From the NCBI GenBank assembly GCA_017545095.1, contig JAFYCU010000091.1, positions 1-13,800 on the forward strand: a DNA stretch of 13,800 bases, written 5' to 3'. This document shows positions 1 to 6,761 of this stretch, one piece after another. The notes below the pieces were generated by a model. That model made no database searches. It saw only the letters and a list, made by a program, of their open reading frames with translations, and was not told the origin of the DNA. Source of the stretch: Muribaculaceae bacterium. Lineage in GTDB: Bacteria; Bacteroidota; Bacteroidia; Bacteroidales; Muribaculaceae. A program made the translations under genes and the position numbers. Position 1 is the first letter of the stretch; each line of letters opens with the position of its first letter.

Positions 1-312
1 ACTTCGTGTTTTTTTTGCACTTTGCTCGGTTTGCAGTATCGTTGCGCTTCGCGCGAAGTTACGCCGCACCTCGGAAGTGCAAAATCAAATTCGTGCCTCA
101 TTTGTTTTGCACTTCGCTCGGTTTGCACTACCGTTGGCTGCGCCGAAGGTAGGCGGCAGCTCGGCAATGCAAAAGCAAAAAACTTCGTCTTTTGTTTTGC
201 ATTGCGCTCGCTTTGCACTACCGTTGCGCTTCGCGCGAAGTTACGCCGCACCTCGGAAGTGCAAAATCAAATTCGTGCCTCATTTGTTTTGCACTTCGCT
301 CGGTTTGCAGTA
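1..312 (+). repeat. Array of about 90-nt hairpin repeats, REPIN-like
   Basis: Three complete 42-nt hairpins lie at 74-115, 164-205 and 256-297, and the right half of a fourth opens the window (about 1-25). Each has 11-nt perfectly complementary arms (gaagtgcaaaa/ttttgcacttc, or gcaatgcaaaa/ttttgcattgc) and a loop that always contains TTCGT. Spacers between hairpins hold the 12-nt palindrome cttcgcgcgaag at 47-58 and 229-240. Positions 40-127 and 222-309 are identical over 88 bases. The middle unit differs in arms and spacer, so the order is alternating types rather than a simple tandem. No gene is visible in 1-344; long reading frames here run through the repeat and are not credible genes. 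The layout resembles REPIN elements, but no RAYT transposase lies in the window. Confidence 0.88.
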
Positions 313-318
313 ACTTTG
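288..318 (+). promoter_or_regulatory. Promoter of rlmN, partly inside the last repeat unit
   Basis: TTTG at 288-291, a 19-nt spacer and TAACTTTG at 311-318 match the Bacteroidetes -33/-7 consensus (TTTG and TAnnTTTG). The -33 box lies in the right arm of the hairpin at 256-297. A start near 322 would give a leader of about 23 nt before the ATG at 345. Confidence 0.65.
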
Positions 319-344
319 CAGTCAAAATCAAAAAATGTAGCAAA

Positions 345-1409
345 ATGGAAGAAATCAGGAAAAAACAACTCAAGCCGCTGGCAGGCATGACGCTCTATGA
401 ACTGCGGCAGGTGACCGAGTCGTTGGGGCTGCCTAAGTTCACGGCCACGCAGCTGGCGCAGTGGATCTATGGCAAGCGGGTGACCACCTTCGAGGAAATG
501 CTCAACATCAGCAAGGTGGGGCGTGAACGTCTGGCCGAGAACTACTGTGTGGGGCTGTACCCGCCAGCCAAGCATGTGGTGGGCGACGACGGCACGGTGA
601 AGTATCTTTTCAACGTGGGCGAAGACCAGGCTGTGGAGTCGGTCTATATCCCCGAGGACGACCGTGCCACGCTGTGCATCTCGTCGCAAAAGGGCTGCCG
701 CATGAACTGCTACTTCTGCATGACGGGCCGTCAGGGGTTCCATGGCAACCTTACCGCCAACCAAATCATCAACCAGGTGCTGAGCGTGCCTGGCAGCGAC
801 AACCTCACCAATGTGGTGTTTATGGGCATGGGTGAGCCGCTCGACAATCTGGAGCCGGTGCTGAAAACCATCGAAATCCTCACCGAGCCATGGGGCCTGG
901 CATGGAGCCCGAAACGCATCACCGTGAGCACGGTGGGCGTGAAACCAGCACTGAAAACACTGTGCGAACGCACCAGTGTGCACATCGCCGTGAGTGTGCA
1001 TAATGCGATACCCGAGGAGCGGCAGTCGCTTATGCCCATCGAGAAACTCTATCATATTAAAGATGTGATGGACATGCTGGGTCGCTACGACTTTGCCCAC
1101 CAGCGACGCCTGTCGGTGGAATATATCATGTGGAACTGGTTCAACGACGACATCCGACATGCCGAGGTGCTCCGCGAGCTCATGCCCAACGAGCATGTGC
1201 GTGTGAACCTGATTCGTTATCACCCCGTTCCCGAGGTGGCGAAGCTGCGCACGAGCAGCGATGAGCGCATGGCCTACTTCCGCGACTACTTGAATGCCCA
1301 TGGCGTGACGTGCACCATACGCCGCAGCCGGGGCGAGGACATCCAGGCCGCGTGTGGCATGCTCGCCGGAAAAGTGAAAAAGGAGAAAGAGGAGACGGCT
1401 GGCAAGTGA
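345..1409 (+). CDS. rlmN: RlmN, 23S rRNA (adenine2503-C2)/tRNA (adenine37-C2) methyltransferase
   Basis: This is a 354-residue radical SAM enzyme that puts a methyl group on C2 of A2503 in 23S rRNA and, in characterised homologues, of A37 in some tRNAs. The cluster-binding CxxxCxxC is C118, C122 and C125. The two methyl-transfer cysteines of the family correspond to C111 (in LCISSQ) and C337 (in AACGML). The SAM-contact motif GMGEP is at 161-165. The length is normal and the C-terminus is a lysine/glutamate-rich tail. The ATG at 345 is chosen because it gives the usual N-terminus and lies about 23 nt downstream of a consensus promoter; the frame is open back to 192 only by running through the repeat array. 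The host-like GC-rich codon use suggests a resident gene. Confidence 0.96.
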   Translation: MEEIRKKQLKPLAGMTLYELRQVTESLGLPKFTATQLAQWIYGKRVTTFEEMLNISKVGRERLAENYCVGLYPPAKHVVGDDGTVKYLFNVGEDQAVESVYIPEDDRATLCISSQKGCRMNCYFCMTGRQGFHGNLTANQIINQVLSVPGSDNLTNVVFMGMGEPLDNLEPVLKTIEILTEPWGLAWSPKRITVSTVGVKPALKTLCERTSVHIAVSVHNAIPEERQSLMPIEKLYHIKDVMDMLGRYDFAHQRRLSVEYIMWNWFNDDIRHAEVLRELMPNEHVRVNLIRYHPVPEVAKLRTSSDERMAYFRDYLNAHGVTCTIRRSRGEDIQAACGMLAGKVKKEKEETAGK

Positions 1410-1418
1410 GCGGTTTTC

Positions 1419-1495
1419 AGCTACGAGCTACAAATGGCGCGACGCAAATCATCGCAATGCGGCTCTTGTATCTTGCATCTCGCATCTCGCATCTT
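1419..1495. repeat. Two short 7-bp tandem arrays between rlmN and the DUF4112 gene
   Basis: At 1419-1432 the plus strand has agctacg-agctaca. At 1461-1495 it has five heptamers: ggctctt, gtatctt, gcatctc, gcatctc, gcatctt, then TAA. Read on the minus strand the second set is RAG followed by ATGC (gagatgc twice, aagatgc, then the variants aagatac and aagagcc). The first set on the plus strand is RAG-like followed by CTAC. The array ends six bases before the next start codon. Function unknown. Confidence 0.7.
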
Positions 1496-1501
1496 TAAGT
1501 C

Positions 1502-1963
1502 ATGAACCGTGAACGAGCGCAGCAGCGGTTGAAGGGCAGCCGCATCTATCGTGCGTTGCAGCGTGTGACACGCGTGATGGACGACTACTACCTGGATGCC
1601 GCAGCCGGATTGATTCCCTGGGGCGTTGGCGATGTGGCTACTACGTTGGTGTCGATGATGTTTGTGTATGTGGGTGCTGTGGAGCTGCGCTCACCAGCGC
1701 TGTGTGTGGCATTGCTCAACAATATCGTGCGCGACCTGCTCATCGGCCTCATCCCGTTCTATGTGGGCGATGTGCTCGATGTGTTCCACCGCAGCAATCG
1801 CCAGAACCTGCGGCTCATCGATGGCTATGTGGCTGGCGACCCCGAAGTGGTGCGACAGGTCAACACCCGCGTGTGGCAGGGTGTGGCCGCCATCCTGGTG
1901 ATGCTGGCGGCAATCGTTGGCCTGGTGTGGCTGATTGTGAAAGTGATTGGCGCGATTTTCTGA
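1502..1963 (+). CDS. DUF4112 small membrane protein
   Basis: This is a 153-residue protein of the DUF4112 family, recognised from VMDDYYLD at 25-32 and the paired motifs GLIPWGVGD (36-44) and GLIPFYVGD (82-90), followed by DVFHRSNRQNLRLID (93-107), which are the hallmarks of that family. Hydrophobic segments lie near 45-62, 70-90 and 127-149, so it is probably an inner-membrane protein. The biochemical role of the family is unknown. It starts 92 nt after the rlmN stop, directly behind a heptamer array; I see no convincing promoter of its own, so it may be co-transcribed with rlmN. It converges with the acyltransferase, with only 23 nt between the stop codons. Confidence 0.85.
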   Translation: MNRERAQQRLKGSRIYRALQRVTRVMDDYYLDAAAGLIPWGVGDVATTLVSMMFVYVGAVELRSPALCVALLNNIVRDLLIGLIPFYVGDVLDVFHRSNRQNLRLIDGYVAGDPEVVRQVNTRVWQGVAAILVMLAAIVGLVWLIVKVIGAIF

Positions 1964-1986
1964 TGCGGTGCTGAAAACGGCACAAG

Positions 1987-3075
1987 TCAGTTGCTGGTCG
2001 TGCCCGCCTTGAGCCAAGGCTGTTGCAATAGCCATTGGTAAGCCACGGCCGCAAGCACCGAGAGAGCCAGGTAGGCCAATAGCCAAAGATAGGGATGTGA
2101 GGCTTGGGCTTGCTTGATGAGCAACTGTCGCACAATGGGATGCACCACAAAGAGCATCGGTGACAAGCCGCCCACCCAGATAAGCACCTTGTGGGTGCAC
2201 TGCGGCAGGATGCGCACCAGTGCCACACCGCCAGCCATCACGGCCAACGGTGCCAGCAACCAAGCGTGGGAATTGAGGTTCATGACCGTGGTGAGCGCGG
2301 CAAACAACAGCACCGCCGCCCAGCCGAGGCCTTTTCGTAGCTGCAATGCCGAGCAATAGCGCCCGGCCAGCAACCCCATGCCCAACGGCAAGCCAGCCAC
2401 CAGCAGATTGTAGCGCATCCAATACACCAATTTGTCGCCACCCACGAGCCAGCCGGCTTCCTGCGCCACATGGCAGAGCACCATGAGCAGCACCGGTCCC
2501 AGCCATCGCCACCGCCGGGCACCGGGCGGAGCATAGAGCACCAGGCGGTAAACCACATAGACTTGCATCATTAGGCCAAAGAACCAATAAGGACCAGGCT
2601 TGATGCGTGCCCACGGCTCGCTCAGCAGGTTCACCACCATGGTGAGCTGTGCCGCCACGTTCCACTTCGAGATGGGGTGGTGGGTGAAATGGTAGATGGC
2701 CAGAAAGGCAATGAGTCCCAGCAACATGAGTCGCAGCAACTTGCCGTAGTGCTGCGCGACGAAAGCCCACGGGCTACCCATGCCGGCATGGCCGTCGCGT
2801 TCATATTTCATCACCAGGCCGTAGCCGCTCAGTAGCAGGAACAGCGGCACACCATAGTGGCCGAAGAACGAGAGCAGGTGCAGCGGGAGCTGCCAGTCGG
2901 GGTTGGCGAGGGCATGGAGCAGCTGCATGGTGCGCTCGGCCGAGAAACCATATTCGTTCTCCTGCACGGTGCCTGGAATCATGTGCGCAAAGTTGTGCGC
3001 CATGATCATCACAATGGCGATGGCCTTGAGCATGTAGCACTCGGCACGGCTGAGAAAAGAGCGTTGTTGGTGCAT
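1987..3075 (-). CDS. Integral membrane acyltransferase, family 3 (OafA/YrhL type)
   Basis: This is a 362-residue multi-spanning protein of the acyltransferase-3 family, whose members move acetyl or other acyl groups onto sugars of surface polysaccharides or other envelope targets. Family signs are the first membrane segment at 16-32 with the conserved histidine (H27 in MIMAHNF), GVPLFLLLSGYGL at 75-87, YWFFGLMMQVYVVY at 163-176 and SPMLFVVHPIVR at 305-316, with further hydrophobic segments near 112-130, 192-205, 222-240, 252-262, 270-288, 298-312 and 330-350. The ATG at 3075 is used; M15 is possible but would trim the charged residues before the first segment. The substrate cannot be read from sequence. 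No surface-polysaccharide cluster is next to it, and I find no clear promoter, so it may be read through from ruvC across the hairpin at 3111-3135. Confidence 0.85.
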   Translation of the reverse strand: MHQQRSFLSRAECYMLKAIAIVMIMAHNFAHMIPGTVQENEYGFSAERTMQLLHALANPDWQLPLHLLSFFGHYGVPLFLLLSGYGLVMKYERDGHAGMGSPWAFVAQHYGKLLRLMLLGLIAFLAIYHFTHHPISKWNVAAQLTMVVNLLSEPWARIKPGPYWFFGLMMQVYVVYRLVLYAPPGARRWRWLGPVLLMVLCHVAQEAGWLVGGDKLVYWMRYNLLVAGLPLGMGLLAGRYCSALQLRKGLGWAAVLLFAALTTVMNLNSHAWLLAPLAVMAGGVALVRILPQCTHKVLIWVGGLSPMLFVVHPIVRQLLIKQAQASHPYLWLLAYLALSVLAAVAYQWLLQQPWLKAGTTSN

Positions 3076-3110
3076 GGTGTGGGCGATGGTGGGTGGTAGT
3101 GGGTGTTGAG

Positions 3111-3135
3111 TAAAGCGAGACTGCGTCTCGCCTTA
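3111..3135. terminator. Short hairpin between ruvC and the acyltransferase gene
   Basis: gcgagac at 3115-3121 and gtctcgc at 3125-3131 pair across the loop tgc, and the flanking taa (3111-3113) and tta (3133-3135) also pair, with one mismatch between. On the minus strand, downstream of ruvC, it is followed by TTTACTC rather than a good T run. It may be a weak terminator, a processing site or a repeated palindrome. Confidence 0.4.
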
Positions 3136-3149
3136 CACTGACAAAGCTT

Positions 3150-3177
3150 GGTTCTCGGTTCTCGGTTCTTGGTTCTT
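3150..3177. repeat. 7-bp tandem array at the 3' end of ruvC
   Basis: Four heptamers run head to tail on the plus strand: ggttctc, ggttctc, ggttctt, ggttctt, then TAA at 3178-3180. Read along the ruvC transcript this is aagaacc twice and gagaacc twice (RAG followed by AACC), beginning five bases after the ruvC stop. The same heptamer recurs at 13782-13800 after the TonB-dependent receptor gene. Confidence 0.8.
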
Positions 3178-3182
3178 TAATC

Positions 3183-3746
3183 TCATTTCACCCGTTCGGG
3201 GTGAGCGTTGACAAAAGCTTTCCACGACTGGCTGCCTTGGCTGGTGATGGGTTTGCTGCTCTCGTAGAGGTGGCATAGGGCTGCTGCCAGGGCATCGGTG
3301 GCATCGAGCAGGTCGGGCATCTGTTCGGGCTGAAGCTTGAGGATGCGCTGCAGCATGACTGCCACCTGCTCCTTGCTGGCGGCTCCATTGCCCGTGATGG
3401 CCATCTTGATTTTGCGGGGCTCATACTCGGTGATGGGCACTTGCCTGCCCAGTGCGGCGGCGATAGCCACCCCTTGTGCGCGTCCCAGCTTGAGCATCGA
3501 CTGCACGTTTTTGCCAAAAAACGGGGCCTCGATGGCCATCTCATCGGGCAGGTACTGCTCCACCAGCCCCGTCACACGCTCGAAAATGCGGTGAAGGCGC
3601 ATATAGTGGTCTTCCAAGCGGTTGAGCTTGAGCACGCCCATCACGATGAGCGAAGGCGTCTTGCCCTTCACCCCCAGCAAGCCATAGCCCATCACATTCG
3701 TGCCAGGGTCGATGCCGATGATGATTTTGTCCCACTGTTCGTTCAT
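3183..3746 (-). CDS. ruvC: RuvC, Holliday junction resolvase
   Basis: This is a 187-residue dimeric endonuclease that cuts Holliday junctions together with the RuvAB branch-migration motor during recombination and repair. The four catalytic acidic residues of the family are present: D13 (in IGIDPGT), E73 (in IEAPFF), and D148 and D151 (in LLDATDAL). The basic stretch around [13 protein letters not shown] (109-121) and the SKEQV motif are also typical. The ATG at 3746 follows the stop of the upstream sulfatase-fold gene by one base, which suggests translational coupling. A TTG start at 3764 would add six residues and give a 17-nt overlap, but is less likely. The C-terminal tail after about residue 160 is variable in the family. 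Confidence 0.94.
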   Translation of the reverse strand: MNEQWDKIIIGIDPGTNVMGYGLLGVKGKTPSLIVMGVLKLNRLEDHYMRLHRIFERVTGLVEQYLPDEMAIEAPFFGKNVQSMLKLGRAQGVAIAAALGRQVPITEYEPRKIKMAITGNGAASKEQVAVMLQRILKLQPEQMPDLLDATDALAAALCHLYESSKPITSQGSQSWKAFVNAHPERVK

Positions 3747-3747
3747 G

Positions 3748-5559
3748 TCACCGCTGTTTGCCAAAGTATTGCTTGGTGATCATCAGTCGTGAGATGTCCC
3801 ACGCTTGTTTCAATCGTTGCGCCTGTTGCTCGTTGGCCTGTCCCTGCACTTGGTCGGGGTCGATGGCCGCTGCCTGCGGCCCTTGTCGCAGCAGGCTGTG
3901 TCCCAGCCCTTTCCACGCATAGGCATTGGCACCCATCAGGTCGAGGATGGTGGGGAACACATCAATTTGTCCGGCCACCCTATCGAGCCGCTGGCCGTGG
4001 CCGGTGTTCAGCGCAATGAGCACACAGTTGTTGCCTTCGCGATCGAGCGAGGGTCGTCCCTGCGGCGCATCGTCCACGCGCTCGGTGTGGTCGCTGGCAA
4101 TCACAATCACCGTGTTGTCGTAGAGTCCCTCGGCTTTTAGGCGGTCGAGAAACACGCCCAACTCGTGGTCGAACACCGCCGCCGTCTCTAAATAGTTGCG
4201 CATCTCGGGCGTGTAGGCCCCTGACTGCGTGATCCACCCCGGCTTGATGATTTCGAGCTTGTCGTAGGGCGAGTGCATGTTGAGGGTGACCAGCTGCGCG
4301 AAAAACGGTTGCCGTGCGTGCTTGATGCTGTCGGGCGCACTGCGTAGCAGCACGCGGTCGAGGATATAGTCGTTCTTCTCAAGACCTGGCTCCAGTTCGG
4401 CAAAGGCGTAGATGCGGTCGTAGCCGTAGCTGCGATAGGTTTCGAGCTGGTTCCACATCGAGAGCTTGTCGCACACCATCTCAAAACAGTCATAACCTTT
4501 CAGAGCCTTGGCGATTGATGGGTAGTCGCGGTCGCCAAAATTCATCGCCACCGACTCGGCGGTGAGCGGCAGCAGGCCGGTGTTGTACATGAAATGCCCG
4601 TCGCTGGAGTGGCCGCATTTCACCTGCGTTTTCATGCGCAGCGACACCAGCGAGGCCGAGTCGGCGCACAGCGCGTTGAGCGTGGGCGTGACCGGGCGGC
4701 CGTCGATGGTGAGGTCGATGACCCAGGCATTGAGCGATTCCACGATGATGAGCACCAGGTTGCGGCCGTTGGCCGGGGAGTAGGCGTTGTCGGTGTAGTG
4801 CGGCTGCTGAGCCAGGAATTGCTCCACTTGCTGGCGCTCGCTGTCGCTCAGATGCCGCTGTGCCGTGATGGCGTGCACGGCGGCATGGGTGGTATAGGCC
4901 ACAAAGCCAAACTTGAGAAAATAGCGGTTTTGGTTGGCCATGAGTTGCGTGGTGGTGCGCAGGCGTTCGGTGAGGGAGCCGTTGTGCTCAAGCAGCGGGC
5001 TGCTGCCATAGAAGAGCAGTCCCAGGTGTGTAGCACAGTATAAGAGCGCGCTGAGCACAATCATCACGACCCGCATGCGGGCTGTGACCCGTTCCTCGCG
5101 CAGCTTGCGGCGGAACCAGCACACATAGGCCACCGCCGCCAGCACGGCAGGCACCACCAGCAGCAGGTGAACGATGCGAAACGCCCCCAGGGCACTCTTC
5201 ACCACCAGCGGCGACAGGTTGCCCACCATGGTGAACGACGACCAGGGCATGATGTCCTCGTAGGTGGGGATGTAGAGCACTTGTGCCATGCTCCACACCA
5301 CCAGCAAGCTGATGATGAGCCACACCCACCCCTTGTGCTTGTGCGGGAGCAGCCAATACACGGCCAGTAGCAGCACAGCATCGGCCACCGCAACGGCCAT
5401 ACTGTAGATTTTGAACTCGGTGGTGTTGTAATTGAAGTTGTAGTTGTCGACCACAAACTTCGACAAGCAAAACAGCAGCAGCGTGACCACAACCACTGCC
5501 ATTAGGTAGAACGCGCCAGTGCGCGAACGCAATAATGAACGCCAATCTTTTACTATCAT
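3748..5559 (-). CDS. LTA-synthase-like membrane sulfatase-fold enzyme (alkaline phosphatase superfamily)
   Basis: This is a 603-residue protein with five predicted membrane helices (about 17-37, 52-71, 77-95, 125-147, 163-184) followed by a soluble sulfatase-fold domain (about 266-545) expected in the periplasm. The metal-site residues of the LtaS/phosphoethanolamine-transferase group can be seen: E274 in IIVESLN, H429 in NMHSPY, and D490-H491 in IASDHTE. The nucleophile position, Thr in LtaS, aligns with S318 in CGHSSDGHF. There is no CxPxR motif, so it is not a formylglycine sulfatase. In Gram-negative bacteria such proteins are usually phosphoglycerol or phosphoethanolamine transferases acting on envelope lipids or glycans, or are uncharacterised. 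It shares an operon with ruvC (one-base gap); no functional link is evident. The ATG at 5559 leaves positively charged residues before the first helix. Confidence 0.86.
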   Translation of the reverse strand: MIVKDWRSLLRSRTGAFYLMAVVVVTLLLFCLSKFVVDNYNFNYNTTEFKIYSMAVAVADAVLLLAVYWLLPHKHKGWVWLIISLLVVWSMAQVLYIPTYEDIMPWSSFTMVGNLSPLVVKSALGAFRIVHLLLVVPAVLAAVAYVCWFRRKLREERVTARMRVVMIVLSALLYCATHLGLLFYGSSPLLEHNGSLTERLRTTTQLMANQNRYFLKFGFVAYTTHAAVHAITAQRHLSDSERQQVEQFLAQQPHYTDNAYSPANGRNLVLIIVESLNAWVIDLTIDGRPVTPTLNALCADSASLVSLRMKTQVKCGHSSDGHFMYNTGLLPLTAESVAMNFGDRDYPSIAKALKGYDCFEMVCDKLSMWNQLETYRSYGYDRIYAFAELEPGLEKNDYILDRVLLRSAPDSIKHARQPFFAQLVTLNMHSPYDKLEIIKPGWITQSGAYTPEMRNYLETAAVFDHELGVFLDRLKAEGLYDNTVIVIASDHTERVDDAPQGRPSLDREGNNCVLIALNTGHGQRLDRVAGQIDVFPTILDLMGANAYAWKGLGHSLLRQGPQAAAIDPDQVQGQANEQQAQRLKQAWDISRLMITKQYFGKQR

Positions 5560-5563
5560 GCCG

Positions 5564-5594
5564 CAAAATTACTGCAAGTTGAGCGCAATGCAAA
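5564..5594 (-). promoter_or_regulatory. Promoter of the sulfatase-fold/ruvC operon inside a repeat
   Basis: On the minus strand TTTG (5594-5591), a 19-nt spacer and TAATTTTG (5571-5564) fit the Bacteroidetes consensus. The -33 box is in the outer arm of the hairpin at 5585-5626. The -7 box ends only five bases before the ATG at 5559, so the leader would be almost absent. Confidence 0.6.
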
Positions 5595-5640
5595 ACAAAA
5601 GACGAAGTTTTTTGCTTTTGCATTGCCGAAACGCCGCGTA
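5564..5640 (-). repeat. Reverse-oriented copy of the hairpin repeat
   Basis: The 42 nt at 5585-5626 are the exact reverse complement of 164-205. The flanks also correspond: on the minus strand it is preceded by ttacgcggcgtttcgg and followed by gctcaacttgcagta, matching the unit pattern of the array at 1-312. It lies directly before the sulfatase-fold gene, as the last array copy lies before rlmN. Confidence 0.9.
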
Positions 5641-5710
5641 ATTTCGACGAAGTCAACATTACTGTTGAGCGCAATGCCGCGTGATTTCGAGGGCGCAACT
5701 CTCAACATTA
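5641..5710. repeat. Degenerate repeat remnant upstream of the sulfatase-fold gene
   Basis: Pieces of the unit recur: ttgagcgcaatgc at 5579-5591 and 5665-5677, gccgcgt followed by an atttcga-type run at 5633 and 5676, and tcaacatta at 5653-5661 and 5702-5710. No hairpin loop remains in the second copy, suggesting a decayed or deleted unit. With the complete copy, the remnant at 5641-5710 and the AT-rich stretch at 5711-5861, this makes up the 302-nt gap 5560-5861, in which I see no gene. Confidence 0.5.
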
Positions 5711-5723
5711 ATGTAAACTGAGC

Positions 5724-5752
5724 GAAAAACCAAAACTTGTTTTGAGTTTTTT
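5724..5752. terminator. AT-rich hairpin, possible terminator of the methyltransferase operon
   Basis: caaaa (5731-5735) and ttttg (5740-5744) pair around cttg; a run of A precedes the stem on the plus strand and a run of T follows, so it could act from either side. It lies about 110 nt downstream of the last methyltransferase stop. The stem is weak. Confidence 0.35.
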
Positions 5753-5861
5753 GGGTGCAGGATTCTATCCACGAAAGTATTCTTATACCCCAAATGTTGG
5801 CTAAAAATTGCTGTCGGTTTTTTGCCTTTATATAGTAATTGATGGGGTAGTTCAATCCTTA

Positions 5862-6761
5862 TCAAATCAGCGAGTTGGAGGATTTAAGAATAGCTGTTGC
5901 AATATATTCGGCCATTTTTACAGGAACCGCGTTGCCAATGGCTTGTTCTATACAAGTGGTGGAACCCACAAATTTAAAGGTGTCGGGAAACGTTTGAATG
6001 AGGCTTCGCTCTTTGGTTGTTAATACATGCACTTGCGAGAGATCCTTTGTTTTGTCGGCTGGATGAAAAGAATAATTAGCTGGAATAGGCCGATTTACAC
6101 TTCTGATTGTGGAAAGGGGTTCATCAATTGAAAAAATAGCCCTTCGCTTGTAGGTTCGAGGATGTTGATAGACGAAATTTTCACGAAATGGAATCTCTTT
6201 AAAGTAGTGCCTAACGGTCATCCGTTCTTTTGATATATTGGCCAGAATTGGTTTTTGAAGAGCATCATCTTTTTCGCCAAGTCTACCAATAACAAAATAC
6301 CTACGTCGCATCTGCGGTACACCCATGTAGCTTGCATCACATACTTGCTTGGTTATTCCATAGCCTGATGCTTTTAACACAGCAAGGGCTTCGTTGAAGA
6401 TGGGTGATTTGTCGATGTTGTAGACATTTTCCATTACAAACCATTCAGGTTGTATCTTAGATATGATTTGGCTGAATTTTAATGTTAAATTTGCTCTTTC
6501 ACCTTTGAAATTACGTTTTCCTGCTATTGAAAAGTCTTGACATGGTGGGCCGCCAATAATCATGTCTGGAGCAAAGTTGCGTATTTCATCAGTAACGTCC
6601 TCGATTGCCAAATCACGCTTGAAAACAGGGTGCTGAAAGTTTTTCTGATAGATATCTATGGCTGGTTGCCAATTATCGTATGCAGCCACTATGTGAAAGC
6701 CTGCGTTTTGGAATCCCAGACTCATGCCTCCGCATCCACAAAACAAATCAACCACATTCAT
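5862..6761 (-). CDS. DNA (cytosine-5) methyltransferase, second paralogue
   Basis: This is a 299-residue m5C DNA methyltransferase with the complete motif set: motif I VDLFCGCGG (4-12), motif IV GGPPCQDFS (70-78) with catalytic C74, motif VI MENV (110-113), motif VIII QMRRR (150-154), and motifs IX and X ending in IGNAVPVKMAEYIA near the C-terminus. It transfers a methyl group from SAM to C5 of cytosine in a short DNA target. The target-recognition region is short. Its start overlaps the end of the preceding methyltransferase by 14 nt, implying translational coupling. It closely resembles that neighbour along the whole length, including IDEP, TIR, RP.P and HPAD around the recognition region, so the pair looks like a duplication. 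AT-rich codon use (one 60-nt sample about 30% GC) contrasts with flanking genes. The target sequence is unknown. Confidence 0.94.
   Translation of the reverse strand: MNVVDLFCGCGGMSLGFQNAGFHIVAAYDNWQPAIDIYQKNFQHPVFKRDLAIEDVTDEIRNFAPDMIIGGPPCQDFSIAGKRNFKGERANLTLKFSQIISKIQPEWFVMENVYNIDKSPIFNEALAVLKASGYGITKQVCDASYMGVPQMRRRYFVIGRLGEKDDALQKPILANISKERMTVRHYFKEIPFRENFVYQHPRTYKRRAIFSIDEPLSTIRSVNRPIPANYSFHPADKTKDLSQVHVLTTKERSLIQTFPDTFKFVGSTTCIEQAIGNAVPVKMAEYIATAILKSSNSLI

Noticed and set aside
1..312. CRISPR-like regular spacing
   Set aside because: The spacing of about 90 nt comes from long hairpins with related spacers; there are no unique spacers, and no cas gene is in the window.
192..344. In-frame N-terminal extension of RlmN back to 192
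   Set aside because: The added residues are translated repeat array, unlike any RlmN N-terminus, and a consensus promoter lies at 288-318 inside the extension.
267..1301. 344-aa open frame on the minus strand opposite rlmN
   Set aside because: It is the complement of a well-supported gene in GC-rich DNA, is rich in His/Ala/Arg and has no family motif.
1691..2770. 359-aa minus-strand frame across the DUF4112 and acyltransferase genes
   Set aside because: It covers two convincing genes in another frame and has the skewed composition of a shadow frame.
3081..3105. GGG every ten bases (3081, 3091, 3101), possible G-quadruplex before the acyltransferase gene
   Set aside because: Only three GGG runs are present, so a standard three-tier quadruplex cannot form, and no further support exists.
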